Shown: positions 46,997 to 62,361, numbered from the stretch's first letter. The stretch is DNA of 64,000 bases from Streptomyces sp. NBC_00102 (GCF_026343115.1 NZ_JAPEMC010000001.1:2480001-2544000), one strand, 5' to 3'. The notes: generated by a model from the letters alone, not told the origin. Numbers and translations: made by a program.

Positions 46997-49281
46997 TGAG
47001 GACGAGCGACGAGATCTACCACCGCATCCGCTGGGACGCCCGCTTCGATCCGGCGCGGTTCACGATCGGGGTGGCACAGCGCGGCCGGGAGCCGAAGCGG
47101 GTGCCGCTGCCGCGCTTCACGCCGGGCGGGGACGTGCCCTGGCACCGGGTGCTGTTCTTCGAGGCGGACGGCGAGACGGTGTGGGACCGCGCCTCGGGCC
47201 TGGACCGGGTGGACACGGCGGAGGCCGGGCGGGTGCGCGAGACGCGGCTGTTGCCGTCGCCGTACTTCGCCGCCCGTGTCCCGCACGCCTTCGACGGCCG
47301 CGACTGGGCACCGGCACCGGTCAACTCCTCGACACATTGTGCGGGTTTGACCGTGCTGACGTGGAACACGCTCTGGGACCGGTACGACTCCGAGCGCATC
47401 GACACCGCCCGCCGCCGCCCGCTCCTGCTCGACGCGCTGCGGGCCGCCGACGCGGACGTCATCGCCCTGCAGGAGGTCGAGCCCCCGCTGCTGGACCTGC
47501 TCGCGGGCAGCGCCTGGGTCCGGGAGGAGTACGCGTTCGGCGGCGCCCTGGACCGGCGGGAGGTCGCCGACTGCGGGCTGCTGCTGCTCAGCCGGCTGCC
47601 GGTGCGCGAGGCGGGGTGGCACCCGTTGGGGCGGCACAAGGCGGTCGCGGCGGTCGTCGTGGAGACGGCTGACGGGCCGGTCACCGTCGCGGTGACCCAC
47701 CTCAGCAGCGACCACTCCCCCGAGGGCGCGGCCCGCCGTGACCGAGAACTGGCCGACCTGGCAACGGGTTTGGCGGAACTCCCGGGAGAGCTGCTGGTGG
47801 TCGGGGACTTCAACGACGGCGGCCCGAACCCGCAGTCCCGGCTCGGCCTCCCCGACGCCTGGACGGCGGTGCACGGCCCCCACGACCACACCCCCACCTT
47901 CGACCCCTCGGTCAATCCGCTGGCCGCCGTGGGTTCGCTGACCGGACGGGTCTCCCGCCTGGACCGGGTGCTGTACCGCGCGCAGCGGCTGCGCCCGGTG
48001 ACGGCCCGACTGGTGGGCGCCGCACCGGACCCGACAGGGCTGTACGCCTCGGACCACTTCGGGGTACGCGTCGCACTGTCCGCCCCGGACGGGCCGGGGA
48101 ACGAAGAGCCCACGGACGGGCCGGGGAACGAAGAACCCGCGGACGGGCCGGGGGCCGAATACGCCTCGGGTGCGGGCGAGTCGGTCCTCGCCCGGGTGGC
48201 GCGGGCACTGCCCGGTGCGAGCGTCCACCTCGTCGGCTCGCGGCGGACGGGCGGTGCGCTGCCGGGGGCGGACGTGGACCTGGTCGCGGCGGTGCCCGCC
48301 CCGGTCGGGGCCAGGGCGCTGGGGCGCGTGCTGCCGGACGCCGAGGAGGTGCGCGAGGTGGTCGGCGCGCGGGTACCCGGCCTGCGCTTCCGGCTGGAGG
48401 GGCTGCCGGTGGACCTGGTGACGGTGGACCTGTCGGCGGCCGGCCCGGCCCGAGTACCCCCGGCCGAGGCGGTCGGGCGGCGCGGGGAGCTGGGCCGTGC
48501 GGCGGCCGTCGCGCTGAGCGCGGTGAGCGACGCGGAGGAGCTGCTCGCGGCCACCGCCCCGTACCGCGCCGCGTTCACGGGGCTGGTCCACGACGTGAAG
48601 GCCTGGGCCCGGGCGCGCGGGCTCGACTCCGCGCCCTGCGGCGGACTGCCGGGGCTCGCGTGGACGGTCCTCGCGGCGCGGACGGCCACCGGCGCGGGCA
48701 CCCGGACGACCCGCACCGCGCTGCTGCGGAACTTCTTCGCCCAGTGGGCCGCGTGGGACTGGGACCGCCCGGTGGCGTACGCGGACACGCCCGCCTCCCC
48801 CTGCCCCGGTGCTGACGCCGCCGTCACGATCCTGACCCCGACCACCCCCGTACGTTCCTGCTCCGCACAGGTCTCGCGGGCCGGCCGGGACAGGATCGCC
48901 GAGGAACTGTTCCTCGCCTGGGAGGTCCTGGAAGCGGCGGCCGACACGGCCCCCGTGCCGTACGCCCTGCTCTGCGCCCCGCCGCCGCTCCACCTGCGCC
49001 ACGCCGCCTGGGCGCTGGTCTCCGTACGCGAGGGCGGTGACGAGGGCCGGTTCCGGGGCCGCCTGCTGGCGTTCCTCGACGCCCTCGCCCGGTCCGGCTC
49101 CCCGGACACCCACGCCTGGCCGCGCCCGGTGAACCGGGACGCGGGATTCGTCCGGTACGCCGTCGGGCTCGGCGCCACGCCCCCGGAAGCGCGGCGTCTC
49201 ACGGAGATCGGTACGGAGATCCTGCGCGGGCTGCCGGGAGCCCGGGTGAACCGGGTCGCGGAGGTGCCGGACCTGAGCTGA
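46996..49281 (+). CDS. Three-domain RNA-processing protein: MJ1316-like, EEP nuclease/phosphatase, and poly(A) polymerase
   Basis: 761 residues. (1) About 1-70: DEIYHRIRWDARFDPARF, then VPLPRFTPGGDVPWHRVLFF, an MJ1316/DUF504-type domain thought to recognise RNA cyclic-phosphate ends. (2) About 115-365: endonuclease/exonuclease/phosphatase with LTWNTLW (N124), ALQEVE (E160), THLSSDH (H235), VGDFNDG (D271, N273) and SDHFGV (D353, H354). (3) About 395-760: a nucleotidyltransferase with GSRRTG and ADVDLV (D426, D428), then a domain reading VKAWARARGL, GGLPGLAWTVLAAR and VTILTPTTPVRSCSAQVSRA, as in eukaryotic poly(A) polymerases. A linker with the repeat DGPGNEEP joins 2 and 3. Predicted to work with the ligase/kinase upstream in RNA repair. 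Confidence 0.8.
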   Translation: MRTSDEIYHRIRWDARFDPARFTIGVAQRGREPKRVPLPRFTPGGDVPWHRVLFFEADGETVWDRASGLDRVDTAEAGRVRETRLLPSPYFAARVPHAFDGRDWAPAPVNSSTHCAGLTVLTWNTLWDRYDSERIDTARRRPLLLDALRAADADVIALQEVEPPLLDLLAGSAWVREEYAFGGALDRREVADCGLLLLSRLPVREAGWHPLGRHKAVAAVVVETADGPVTVAVTHLSSDHSPEGAARRDRELADLATGLAELPGELLVVGDFNDGGPNPQSRLGLPDAWTAVHGPHDHTPTFDPSVNPLAAVGSLTGRVSRLDRVLYRAQRLRPVTARLVGAAPDPTGLYASDHFGVRVALSAPDGPGNEEPTDGPGNEEPADGPGAEYASGAGESVLARVARALPGASVHLVGSRRTGGALPGADVDLVAAVPAPVGARALGRVLPDAEEVREVVGARVPGLRFRLEGLPVDLVTVDLSAAGPARVPPAEAVGRRGELGRAAAVALSAVSDAEELLAATAPYRAAFTGLVHDVKAWARARGLDSAPCGGLPGLAWTVLAARTATGAGTRTTRTALLRNFFAQWAAWDWDRPVAYADTPASPCPGADAAVTILTPTTPVRSCSAQVSRAGRDRIAEELFLAWEVLEAAADTAPVPYALLCAPPPLHLRHAAWALVSVREGGDEGRFRGRLLAFLDALARSGSPDTHAWPRPVNRDAGFVRYAVGLGATPPEARRLTEIGTEILRGLPGARVNRVAEVPDLS

Positions 49282-49385
49282 GGAGCCCCGCCTCTCCCGC
49301 TCGCGTGGCCGACTTCTCCGACCGGACGCAGGATGGATGCTCCCGGGGGGAAGTGGTGCTGCTACGGCCCCGACAGGAGAGAACG

Positions 49386-49796
49386 ATGAGCGACGGCGTC
49401 TACCTGGCCTACGACTATCCGGTCCTGGGAGCGTTCTGGACCGCGATGTGGGTCTTCATCTGGGTCCTGTGGCTGGTGCTCCTCTTCCGGATCATCGCCG
49501 ACATCTTCCGCGACGACGACATGAGCGGTATCGCCAAGACGCTCTGGCTCCTCATCGTGATCGTGCTCCCGTACATCGGCGTCTTCGCCTACGTCATCGC
49601 GCGCGGGCGGGGCATGGGACGCCGTGAGCACAAGCACGCGAAGGAGCAGCAGAGCGCGTTCGAGACGTACATCCGTGAGACGGCGGGCGGCTCCGCCACC
49701 CCGGCCGAGCAGCTGTCCAAGCTCTCCGAGGTACGGGCCCGGGGCGACATCTCGGACGAGGAGTTCGAGCGGGCCAAGGCGAAGATCATCGGCTGA
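49386..49796 (+). CDS. Membrane protein with PLDc_N-like and SHOCT domains
   Basis: 136 residues from the ATG at 49386 with AGGAGA upstream. Two transmembrane helices (AFWTAMWVFIWVLWLVLLFR and IAKTLWLLIVIVLPYIGVFA) with the RDDDMSG loop resemble the phospholipase_D-nuclease N-terminal membrane domain. A C-terminal SHOCT motif is EQLSKLSEVRARGDISDEEF. A stress-type inner-membrane protein is likely; substrate unknown. Confidence 0.8.
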   Translation: MSDGVYLAYDYPVLGAFWTAMWVFIWVLWLVLLFRIIADIFRDDDMSGIAKTLWLLIVIVLPYIGVFAYVIARGRGMGRREHKHAKEQQSAFETYIRETAGGSATPAEQLSKLSEVRARGDISDEEFERAKAKIIG

Positions 49797-49815
49797 CGGC
49801 CGCACAGCGACGCCG

Positions 49816-49857
49816 CCGGGCCCGGTCCGTCTCCGTGGTGGGAACGGACCGGCCCGG
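49816..49857. terminator. Bidirectional terminator
   Basis: CCGGGCCCGGTCCGT pairs with ACGGACCGGCCCGG with one bulged base and a 13-base loop. It lies between the convergent SHOCT gene and the isochorismatase-fold gene. Confidence 0.65.
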
Positions 49858-49874
49858 CGTGACCGGCGTGACGC

Positions 49875-50426
49875 TCAGCCCTGGGCCCACTCCGCCACCG
49901 TGACGACCTCGGCCTGCCCGGGGAAGACCTTCTCCGTCAGGACCCGGTGCACCTCCGGATCGCCATCCGCGCAGGCGTCCGAGAGGACGGTGAGCCGGTA
50001 GTCGAGGTCGGCGGCCTGGCGCACGGTCGACAGCACCACCCCACTGGTGGCGATACCGGCGAGGACCAGGTGCTCGATGCCGCCGGCCCGCAGCACCATG
50101 TCGAGGTCGCTGCCCGCGAAGCCGCTCACCCGGCGCTTCACGACCACGACGTCCTCCGGTCGGGTCTCCACCCGGGGGTGGATCGGGTTGGGGTCCGTGC
50201 CCGCGGGCGCTGCCTGGCGTCCGGCCAGGCCGGCGAACATCTTGTTCCGCGGGTGGATCTCGGGGGCCCCGGGGCGGAACCCGACCGTCACGTGGATCAC
50301 CCGCATCCCCTCGCGACGGGCGTGGCCAAGGGCATCCTCCACCCGGTCCAGGTAATCCGGTCCGGCAAGCCGCTCGACGATGAGCTTCTGGACATCCATG
50401 ATCAGCAGGGCGGCGCGCTCGGACAT
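49875..50426 (-). CDS. Isochorismatase-fold hydrolase lacking the usual Cys
   Basis: 183 residues from the ATG at 50426. The fold is clear: ALLIMDVQ (Asp11), VVVVKRRVSGFAGSDLDMVL (Lys97) and GIEHLVLAGIATSGVVLSTV. At the nucleophile position the normal TxGC reads TSGV (Val130), so it cannot act like a nicotinamidase-type cysteine hydrolase. It may be an isochorismatase-like hydrolase, or inactive. A ribosome site GAAGGAA precedes. Confidence 0.75.
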   Translation of the reverse strand: MSERAALLIMDVQKLIVERLAGPDYLDRVEDALGHARREGMRVIHVTVGFRPGAPEIHPRNKMFAGLAGRQAAPAGTDPNPIHPRVETRPEDVVVVKRRVSGFAGSDLDMVLRAGGIEHLVLAGIATSGVVLSTVRQAADLDYRLTVLSDACADGDPEVHRVLTEKVFPGQAEVVTVAEWAQG

Positions 50427-50436
50427 CGGTTCCTTC

Positions 50437-50487
50437 TCTCGCACAGGGTCAGCTCTCGCACAGGGTCAGCTCTCGCACAGGGTCAGC
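50437..50487. repeat. Three perfect 17-bp tandem repeats
   Basis: TCTCGCACAGGGTCAGC occurs at 50437-50453, 50454-50470 and 50471-50487 without any change, right upstream of the isochorismatase-fold gene. Confidence 0.95.
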
Positions 50488-50612
50488 GACGGCCGACGGG
50501 GGCAGACGACCGCCACCACCGAAGGGCGACGGGTTCGACGGCTGCCCGTCGGGGCGACGCTACTGCGCTCCCCCGCTCAACTCCTCGCAGGGGTGGCCTA
50601 GATACTTGACGG

Positions 50613-51098
50613 ATGAACAACAGCACCACCGCCGTCGCCTGGGCCCTGCGCCCCGCTCTCCCCGGCGACCTGGAGACCATCGCGGACCTGCGCGCCGAGG
50701 CCATGCGGCCGGACCTGGAACGCCTCGGACGGTACGACGACCACCGCGTACGCCAGCGGCTGCGCGACGTTTGGGCGCCCGAGCACACCTCGGTCATCGA
50801 GGTCGACGGCGCCTTCGCCGGGAGCGTGACCCTGCGCCCCACCGAGCAGGGCGGCCTGCTGGAGAACTTCTACCTCTCCCCCGCCCTGCACGGCCGCGGC
50901 ATAGGCGGCGCGGTCCTGCGCACCCTGCTCACCCGCGCCGACGAGGCGGGCGCGGAGGTCCGGCTGATCGTCGTCCAGGGCAGCGCCGCCCGCGCCCTGT
51001 ACGAGCGGCACGGCTTCGTCGAGGAGAGCCAGGATCCGATCGACGTGTACATGGTCCGCCGGCCGGTCCGCAACGCCTCGGCGGCCGTCACCGACTGA
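50613..51098 (+). CDS. GNAT family acetyltransferase
   Basis: 161 residues, MNNSTTAVAWALRPALPGDL. Acetyl-CoA loop SPALHGRGIGGAVLRTLLTR, strand LLENFYL before it and GSAARALYERHGFVEES after it. It is a single-domain N-acetyltransferase; the substrate cannot be inferred. Confidence 0.85.
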   Translation: MNNSTTAVAWALRPALPGDLETIADLRAEAMRPDLERLGRYDDHRVRQRLRDVWAPEHTSVIEVDGAFAGSVTLRPTEQGGLLENFYLSPALHGRGIGGAVLRTLLTRADEAGAEVRLIVVQGSAARALYERHGFVEESQDPIDVYMVRRPVRNASAAVTD

Positions 51099-51231
51099 GT
51101 CCCGCGGCCGGACCGTGTCCGGGCGCGGACGCGCGGGTAGACGCGCCCGGATCATGGGCAGGCTCCCGCCGCCCGCGCCTCCCGCCCCCGGTGGCCAGGC
51201 AACCGGAATCACACATTCCAGGCACGTACGT

Positions 51232-51243
51232 GCGTACGAATCG
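51232..51243 (+). promoter_or_regulatory. 12-bp palindrome in the promoter region of the siderophore-binding gene
   Basis: GCACGTACGTGC is perfectly symmetric, 35 bases before the gene, with a TACTGT -10-like hexamer just after it (51247-51252). It may be an operator. It does not resemble the actinobacterial iron box that would be expected for an iron-uptake gene. Confidence 0.4.
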
Positions 51244-51277
51244 GGCTACTGTCGCGGGGAGCGAGTCAAGGAGAAGC

Positions 51278-52246
51278 ATGAACACCCGCATCCGGACCGG
51301 TGCACTCGTCGGCATAGCCTCCGCCCTGCTGCTGGCCACCGCCTGCTCGGCCGATGTCACCGCCCCCATCCCGGTCGAGGGCAAGCTCGGCACGGCGAAG
51401 ATCCAGGGAAAGCCCCGTACCGTCGTCGCGCTCGACAGCGCCAGCGCCGACATCGCCCTCTCCCTCGGCTTCAAGCCCACGGCCATGCCCGCGGCGGACG
51501 AAGGCGTACCCGGCGGCATCACACCCTGGACACGGACCGCCCTCAGCGGCAAGCAGCCCCACCTGCTCCGGGCCGACGGCGACCTGGTCACGCAGGTCGC
51601 CTCGTACAAACCCGACGTGATCCTGGCGGTCCGCGACCGCACCCTCGACCCGGTGTACGCGAAGCTCTCCGCCATCGCCCCCGTCGTCCACTACGTCAAG
51701 GGCCCCGACGCGGACCCCTGGCAGACCAGCACCCGCATCATCGCCAAGGCGCTCGGCGTCAAGGACCAGGGCGAACAGCTGATCAACGCCGCCGAACAGA
51801 CCGCGCTCGACGTCCGCGCCGCCTTCCCCGCCATCGTCGGGACCCGCTTCAACCTGCTGGTCTCGCCCATGCCCAGCGGCGTCGGCGCGGTGAGATCGCG
51901 CGAGGACACCTCCACCCGCGTGCTGCGCAAGCTCGGGCTGAAGCTGGACGAACTCACGGCCCTGCTCCCCGGCTCCAGCAACCCGGCACGCGCCTACCTC
52001 GACTACGCCGACGTGGGCCAGGCCGACGCCGACGTCCTCTTCGCCACCGGCACCCCGGAGGCCCTCTCCACCCTGGAGAAGACCCCCGCCTTCCGGAAGA
52101 TGCCGGCGGTCACCGACGGCCGGTACATCCCCCTCGACCCCGCCCTCGCCCAGGCCATCGAGGAGCCGACCCCGCACAGCGTCGAATGGGCCGTCGAGAA
52201 GCTGGCCCCGAAGATCGGCGCGGCCGCCCTGGCGGCCCGCGGCTGA
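51278..52246 (+). CDS. ABC transporter substrate-binding lipoprotein (iron-siderophore, FecB/FhuD type)
   Basis: 322 residues from the ATG at 51278 with AAGGAGA upstream. Signal peptide and lipobox LLLATAC (Cys23) place it on the outer face of the membrane. RTVVALDSASADIALSLGFK, VTQVASYKPDVILAVRDR, LSAIAPVVHYVKGPDADPWQ and DADVLFATGTPEALSTLEKT match the class III (PF01497) binding fold. No permease or ATPase lies nearby, so it must share another transporter. Confidence 0.85.
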   Translation: MNTRIRTGALVGIASALLLATACSADVTAPIPVEGKLGTAKIQGKPRTVVALDSASADIALSLGFKPTAMPAADEGVPGGITPWTRTALSGKQPHLLRADGDLVTQVASYKPDVILAVRDRTLDPVYAKLSAIAPVVHYVKGPDADPWQTSTRIIAKALGVKDQGEQLINAAEQTALDVRAAFPAIVGTRFNLLVSPMPSGVGAVRSREDTSTRVLRKLGLKLDELTALLPGSSNPARAYLDYADVGQADADVLFATGTPEALSTLEKTPAFRKMPAVTDGRYIPLDPALAQAIEEPTPHSVEWAVEKLAPKIGAAALAARG

Positions 52247-52280
52247 AGCCGTCCCCCGGCATTGCCCCGGAACGCAAGAA

Positions 52281-52324
52281 GAAGGGCCCCGTCCCACCGC
52301 TCGCGCGGCGGGACGGGGCCCTTC
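52281..52324. terminator. Strong bidirectional terminator between the binding protein and tuf
   Basis: A perfect 15-bp stem GAAGGGCCCCGTCCC / GGGACGGGGCCCTTC with a 14-base loop, between two convergent genes. On the plus strand it ends in TTC and on the minus strand it is followed by TTCTTG. It separates the accessory region from the str operon. Confidence 0.85.
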
Positions 52325-52366
52325 TCGGTGCTCGGTGAGGAGCGACCAGGTCAGACGATCAAGTAA

Positions 52367-53560
<1,194 letters not shown>

Positions 53561-53720
53561 TGGGTCCTCCTGGGGAGTGGTTCTGTACGCCTTGCTTCAT
53601 CGGCGCCAGGTGATCTTTGCTGGGATGCCGGATCCGGGGGCATCCACCGCTTCGCTTGCGCATCGACGGTGAATGCCCACCAGGCTCCGGTGACAAGCCT
53701 AAAGCGTGAGCTCGGGAGAG

Positions 53721-55847
<2,127 letters not shown>

Positions 55848-55886
55848 AAGGCTTCAGTCTTCTCTCGGTCTCGATGTGGGTAACGA

Positions 55887-56357
55887 CTACCAGCGGTAGT
55901 GCGCGAAGGCCTTGTTGGACTCGGCCATCTTGTGGGTGTCCTCGCGCTTCTTCACGGCCGCACCGAGGCCGTTGGAGGCGTCGAGCAGCTCGTTCATGAG
56001 GCGCTCGGTCATGGTCTTCTCACGACGGGCGCGGGAGTAACCGACGAGCCAGCGCAGAGCGAGGGTGGACGCGCGACCGGGCTTGACCTCGATCGGCACC
56101 TGGTAGGTGGCGCCACCGACACGGCGGGACTTGACCTCGAGGGCGGGCTTGACGTTCTCAAGCGCGCGCTTCAGCGTGATGACCGGGTCGTTGCCGGTCT
56201 TCTCGCGGAGGCCTTCCATGGCGCCGTACACGATCCGCTCGGCGGTGGAACGCTTGCCGTCGAGCAGGATCTTGTTGATCAGCGACGTGACAAGAGGAGA
56301 GCTGTAGACCGGGTCGATGATGACCGGGCGCTTCGGGGCGGGGCCCTTACGAGGCAT
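55887..56357 (-). CDS. rpsG: 30S ribosomal protein S7 (uS7)
   Basis: 156 residues, [20 protein letters not shown], with [40 protein letters not shown] and the beta-hairpin/helical core. It initiates 30S head assembly and contacts the E-site. Two bases separate it from rpsL. Confidence 0.98.
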   Translation of the reverse strand: MPRKGPAPKRPVIIDPVYSSPLVTSLINKILLDGKRSTAERIVYGAMEGLREKTGNDPVITLKRALENVKPALEVKSRRVGGATYQVPIEVKPGRASTLALRWLVGYSRARREKTMTERLMNELLDASNGLGAAVKKREDTHKMAESNKAFAHYRW

Positions 56358-56359
56358 TC

Positions 56360-56731
56360 TTACTTCTCCTTCTTGGCGCCGTAGCGGCTGCGGGCCTGCT
56401 TGCGGTTCTTGACACCCTGGGTGTCAAGGGAGCCGCGGATGATCTTGTAACGAACACCCGGCAGGTCCTTCACACGGCCACCACGCACGAGCACGATGGA
56501 GTGCTCCTGCAGGTTGTGTCCCTCACCCGGGATGTAGGCCGTGACCTCGATGCCGGAGGTCAGACGCACACGCGCGACCTTACGGAGTGCCGAGTTCGGC
56601 TTCTTCGGGGTGGTCGTGAACACACGCGTGCAGACGCCGCGGCGCTGGGGCGAACCCTCGAGCGCGGGCGTCTTGTTCTTCTCGACCTTGTCCTGCCGGC
56701 CCTTCCGGACCAGCTGCTGGATCGTAGGCAC
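56360..56731 (-). CDS. rpsL: 30S ribosomal protein S12 (uS12)
   Basis: 123 residues from the GTG at 56731 ([20 protein letters not shown]); the long upstream frame is not conserved coding. Residues Lys43 (TPKKPNSAL) and Lys88 (GGRVKDLPG) are the streptomycin-sensitive wild type. It is a decoding-site protein. Cys34 and the [20 protein letters not shown] box are normal. It is the first gene of the rpsL-rpsG-fusA-tuf transcription unit. Confidence 0.98.
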   Translation of the reverse strand: MPTIQQLVRKGRQDKVEKNKTPALEGSPQRRGVCTRVFTTTPKKPNSALRKVARVRLTSGIEVTAYIPGEGHNLQEHSIVLVRGGRVKDLPGVRYKIIRGSLDTQGVKNRKQARSRYGAKKEK

Positions 56732-56781
56732 TACTTCTCCGGTTTCTGTGTGCCGTTCGTTGAAACTAACCTGGAACATCG

Positions 56782-56806
56782 CCGACCCACGCGGTCGGGT
56801 GTGTCG
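56782..56806 (-). promoter_or_regulatory. Leader element shared with rpsJ (copy 2, before rpsL)
   Basis: Same 25 bases as 34411-34435 apart from T instead of C at position 19 (plus strand). It lies 51 bases before the rpsL start. Just upstream on the minus strand TTGTTT (56834-56829), 16 bases and AGTATT (56812-56807) look like a -35/-10 promoter, which would put the transcript start inside or next to the element. Confidence 0.8.
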
Positions 56807-57103
56807 AATACTGCAAGCCTCTGCCGGAAAACAACGGATGAAGCGCAGATTGCGGTGGCCCTGTGACGGACCCGGCTTGCGGCTGAGGACACGCATGCCG
56901 AGCCCAGGCACACCCCAGGCACAAGGCTTGAGCGTACCTACCTCATCGACTTGGGTCAAAACAAATGGGGCGCGGCCGGACGCGCGACGGCCCGTCCCAC
57001 GGCGGGGACACCACCACATCGACGCCCCGGTGACGACGGGGGAACGCTCGGTACAACACCCTCGGGCGGCACGGAACGGGGAAATCCCTGGTCGGCCGTG
57101 CGA
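56807..57103. other. Upstream region of rpsL
   Basis: About 300 bases with no supported gene between the NTase-like gene and the rpsL leader. It contains the -35/-10-like boxes noted at 56807-56834; the rest looks featureless. Confidence 0.45.
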
Positions 57104-57535
57104 TCAGCCCAGATCCGTGGTGTCACCACCCAGATGCTTACGGATCAGGAGCGCATCTTCCCGGTCCTTGGTGCGGGAGGACCTCTCCTTCCACCCCAGC
57201 ACGACGTCCAGGGGACAGAACGGCAGCCCTTGGACCCATTCCGCGCCGTCGATCAGCTCGTCGGCACCCACCGTGCCCGGCAGCCAGCGGTCGAAGACCT
57301 CCAGGTCGCCGCCGAAGAGCACCACCATGGAGCCGTGCCCCGAGGGGGCGCACACCGGCGCGGACAGCTCCGTCGCCGCCTTCCACGCTTCGCCCCTGGC
57401 GACGACATCGAGATCCCCCACCGTCCGCCGCAGCCCGTGCGCGAGCAGGGGCCCACTCCCCGCGATCACGAAGTCACCGCTCTCCAGCCGGAGCGACATG
57501 AGTTTCCTCACGATCGGATGCTCGGGCAGGTTCAA
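57104..57535 (-). CDS. Small nucleotidyltransferase-like protein, unknown function
   Basis: 143 residues from the TTG at 57535, which has AGGAGGAGG seven bases upstream; GTG and ATG codons 8-12 residues in are alternatives. The N-terminal half VIAGSGPLLAHGLRR followed by VGDLDVVARGEAWKAATE resembles the GS...DLD active-site region of minimal nucleotidyltransferases and AbiE-type NTases. WVQGLPFCPLDVVLGWKERS forms the later strand region. It is eleven bases downstream of the membrane-protein gene and the two probably form an operon. Confidence 0.6.
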   Translation of the reverse strand: MNLPEHPIVRKLMSLRLESGDFVIAGSGPLLAHGLRRTVGDLDVVARGEAWKAATELSAPVCAPSGHGSMVVLFGGDLEVFDRWLPGTVGADELIDGAEWVQGLPFCPLDVVLGWKERSSRTKDREDALLIRKHLGGDTTDLG

Positions 57536-57546
57536 GGAGCCTCCTC

Positions 57547-58311
57547 CTAGAAGGTGGGCAATCCCACTGCGGACCGAGCGGCCATGCCCATCGCGAGCGA
57601 TGCGATGACACTCGCCAGCGTACCGATGAGGAAGTATTCGGAGGCGTGCTTGCCGTGATCGTTCGTGGGCACACGGGCCAGCGACTTGGCGGCGAGCACC
57701 AGTGCGGCGGCCTCGGGCTGGCCGGCGCCGATGAAGGCGAAGAGGAGACCGCGTTCCAGCAGCCCGATCGTCCGGCTGCCGCTCATGAAGTCGAGAGCAC
57801 GGTCCCTTTCCTGGCCCGGCGGCAGGGCGTCCACCTCCGCGCGGACCGACGCGGTCGCCAACGACGCCAGCGCTCCTCCGCCGAACACCGCGAGGAGCAA
57901 CGCCGAGAGGAAGACCGACACCCGGTCGCTGAGGACGAATTCCGCGCTGAGGACCTTCGTCCTCCCTCCCGCCGTCCACAGGCCCATGAGCACGGCGAAG
58001 GACACCAGAGCCATGCCCGCACGACGGGTGGCCCTGCCCGGACCCGTGGTCAGCGGGAACGACAGGGAGAACCCGAAGGCCGACGCCCCCGGTATCCGCA
58101 GGAACAGTACGGATCCGACGGCCACCAGCACCGCCGCTGCCCAGGCGGACCAGGCGCGCCCTTCGCCGACGTACGGAGCGATGCCGTAGGCACCGTAAAG
58201 GCCCACGAAGAGCACGGTGGACGCGGGTCTCGTCCGGTGCCAGTCCGCCCCCCACGGCGTCGCCAGCGCCGCCGCGATGCCGAAGAAGACCCTCGCCGTC
58301 TCCACGCGCAT
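57547..58311 (-). CDS. Integral membrane protein of unknown function
   Basis: 254 residues from the ATG at 58311 (MRVETARVFFGIAAALATPW). About six to seven hydrophobic segments (ASTVLFVGLYGAYGIAPYVG, AAVLVAVGSVLFL, AGMALVSFAVLMGLWTAGG, VFLSALLLAVFGGGALASLA). A conserved-looking soluble loop with ERGLLFAFIGAGQPEAAALV and NDHGKHASEYFLIGTLASVI is at the end. No enzyme motif seen. It sits between rpoC and the NTase-like gene. Confidence 0.75.
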   Translation of the reverse strand: MRVETARVFFGIAAALATPWGADWHRTRPASTVLFVGLYGAYGIAPYVGEGRAWSAWAAAVLVAVGSVLFLRIPGASAFGFSLSFPLTTGPGRATRRAGMALVSFAVLMGLWTAGGRTKVLSAEFVLSDRVSVFLSALLLAVFGGGALASLATASVRAEVDALPPGQERDRALDFMSGSRTIGLLERGLLFAFIGAGQPEAAALVLAAKSLARVPTNDHGKHASEYFLIGTLASVIASLAMGMAARSAVGLPTF

Positions 58312-58405
58312 GCCCCCGTCCCCCGCCGTCGCCTGCGAGGGCCGGACTCTACCGGTGCGGTGCGGTGGCCGTCCGTCGTTCACGGAAACCCTCCGCGCAC
58401 AACGC

Positions 58406-58442
58406 CGCAGGGCGGCCACCCCAACGGGGTGACCGCCCTGCG
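58406..58442 (-). terminator. rpoBC terminator
   Basis: A 17-bp stem with one mismatch, CGCAGGGCGGCCACCCC / GGGGTGACCGCCCTGCG, with loop AAC, twenty bases after the rpoC stop. It should end the rpoBC transcript. Confidence 0.85.
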
Positions 58443-58461
58443 GTTCGATCAGGCGACCCGC

Positions 58462-62361
<3,900 letters not shown>

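Noticed and set aside
51232-51243. Iron box for the siderophore-binding gene
   Set aside because: The palindrome GCACGTACGTGC does not resemble the known IdeR/DmdR operator, so iron control cannot be claimed.
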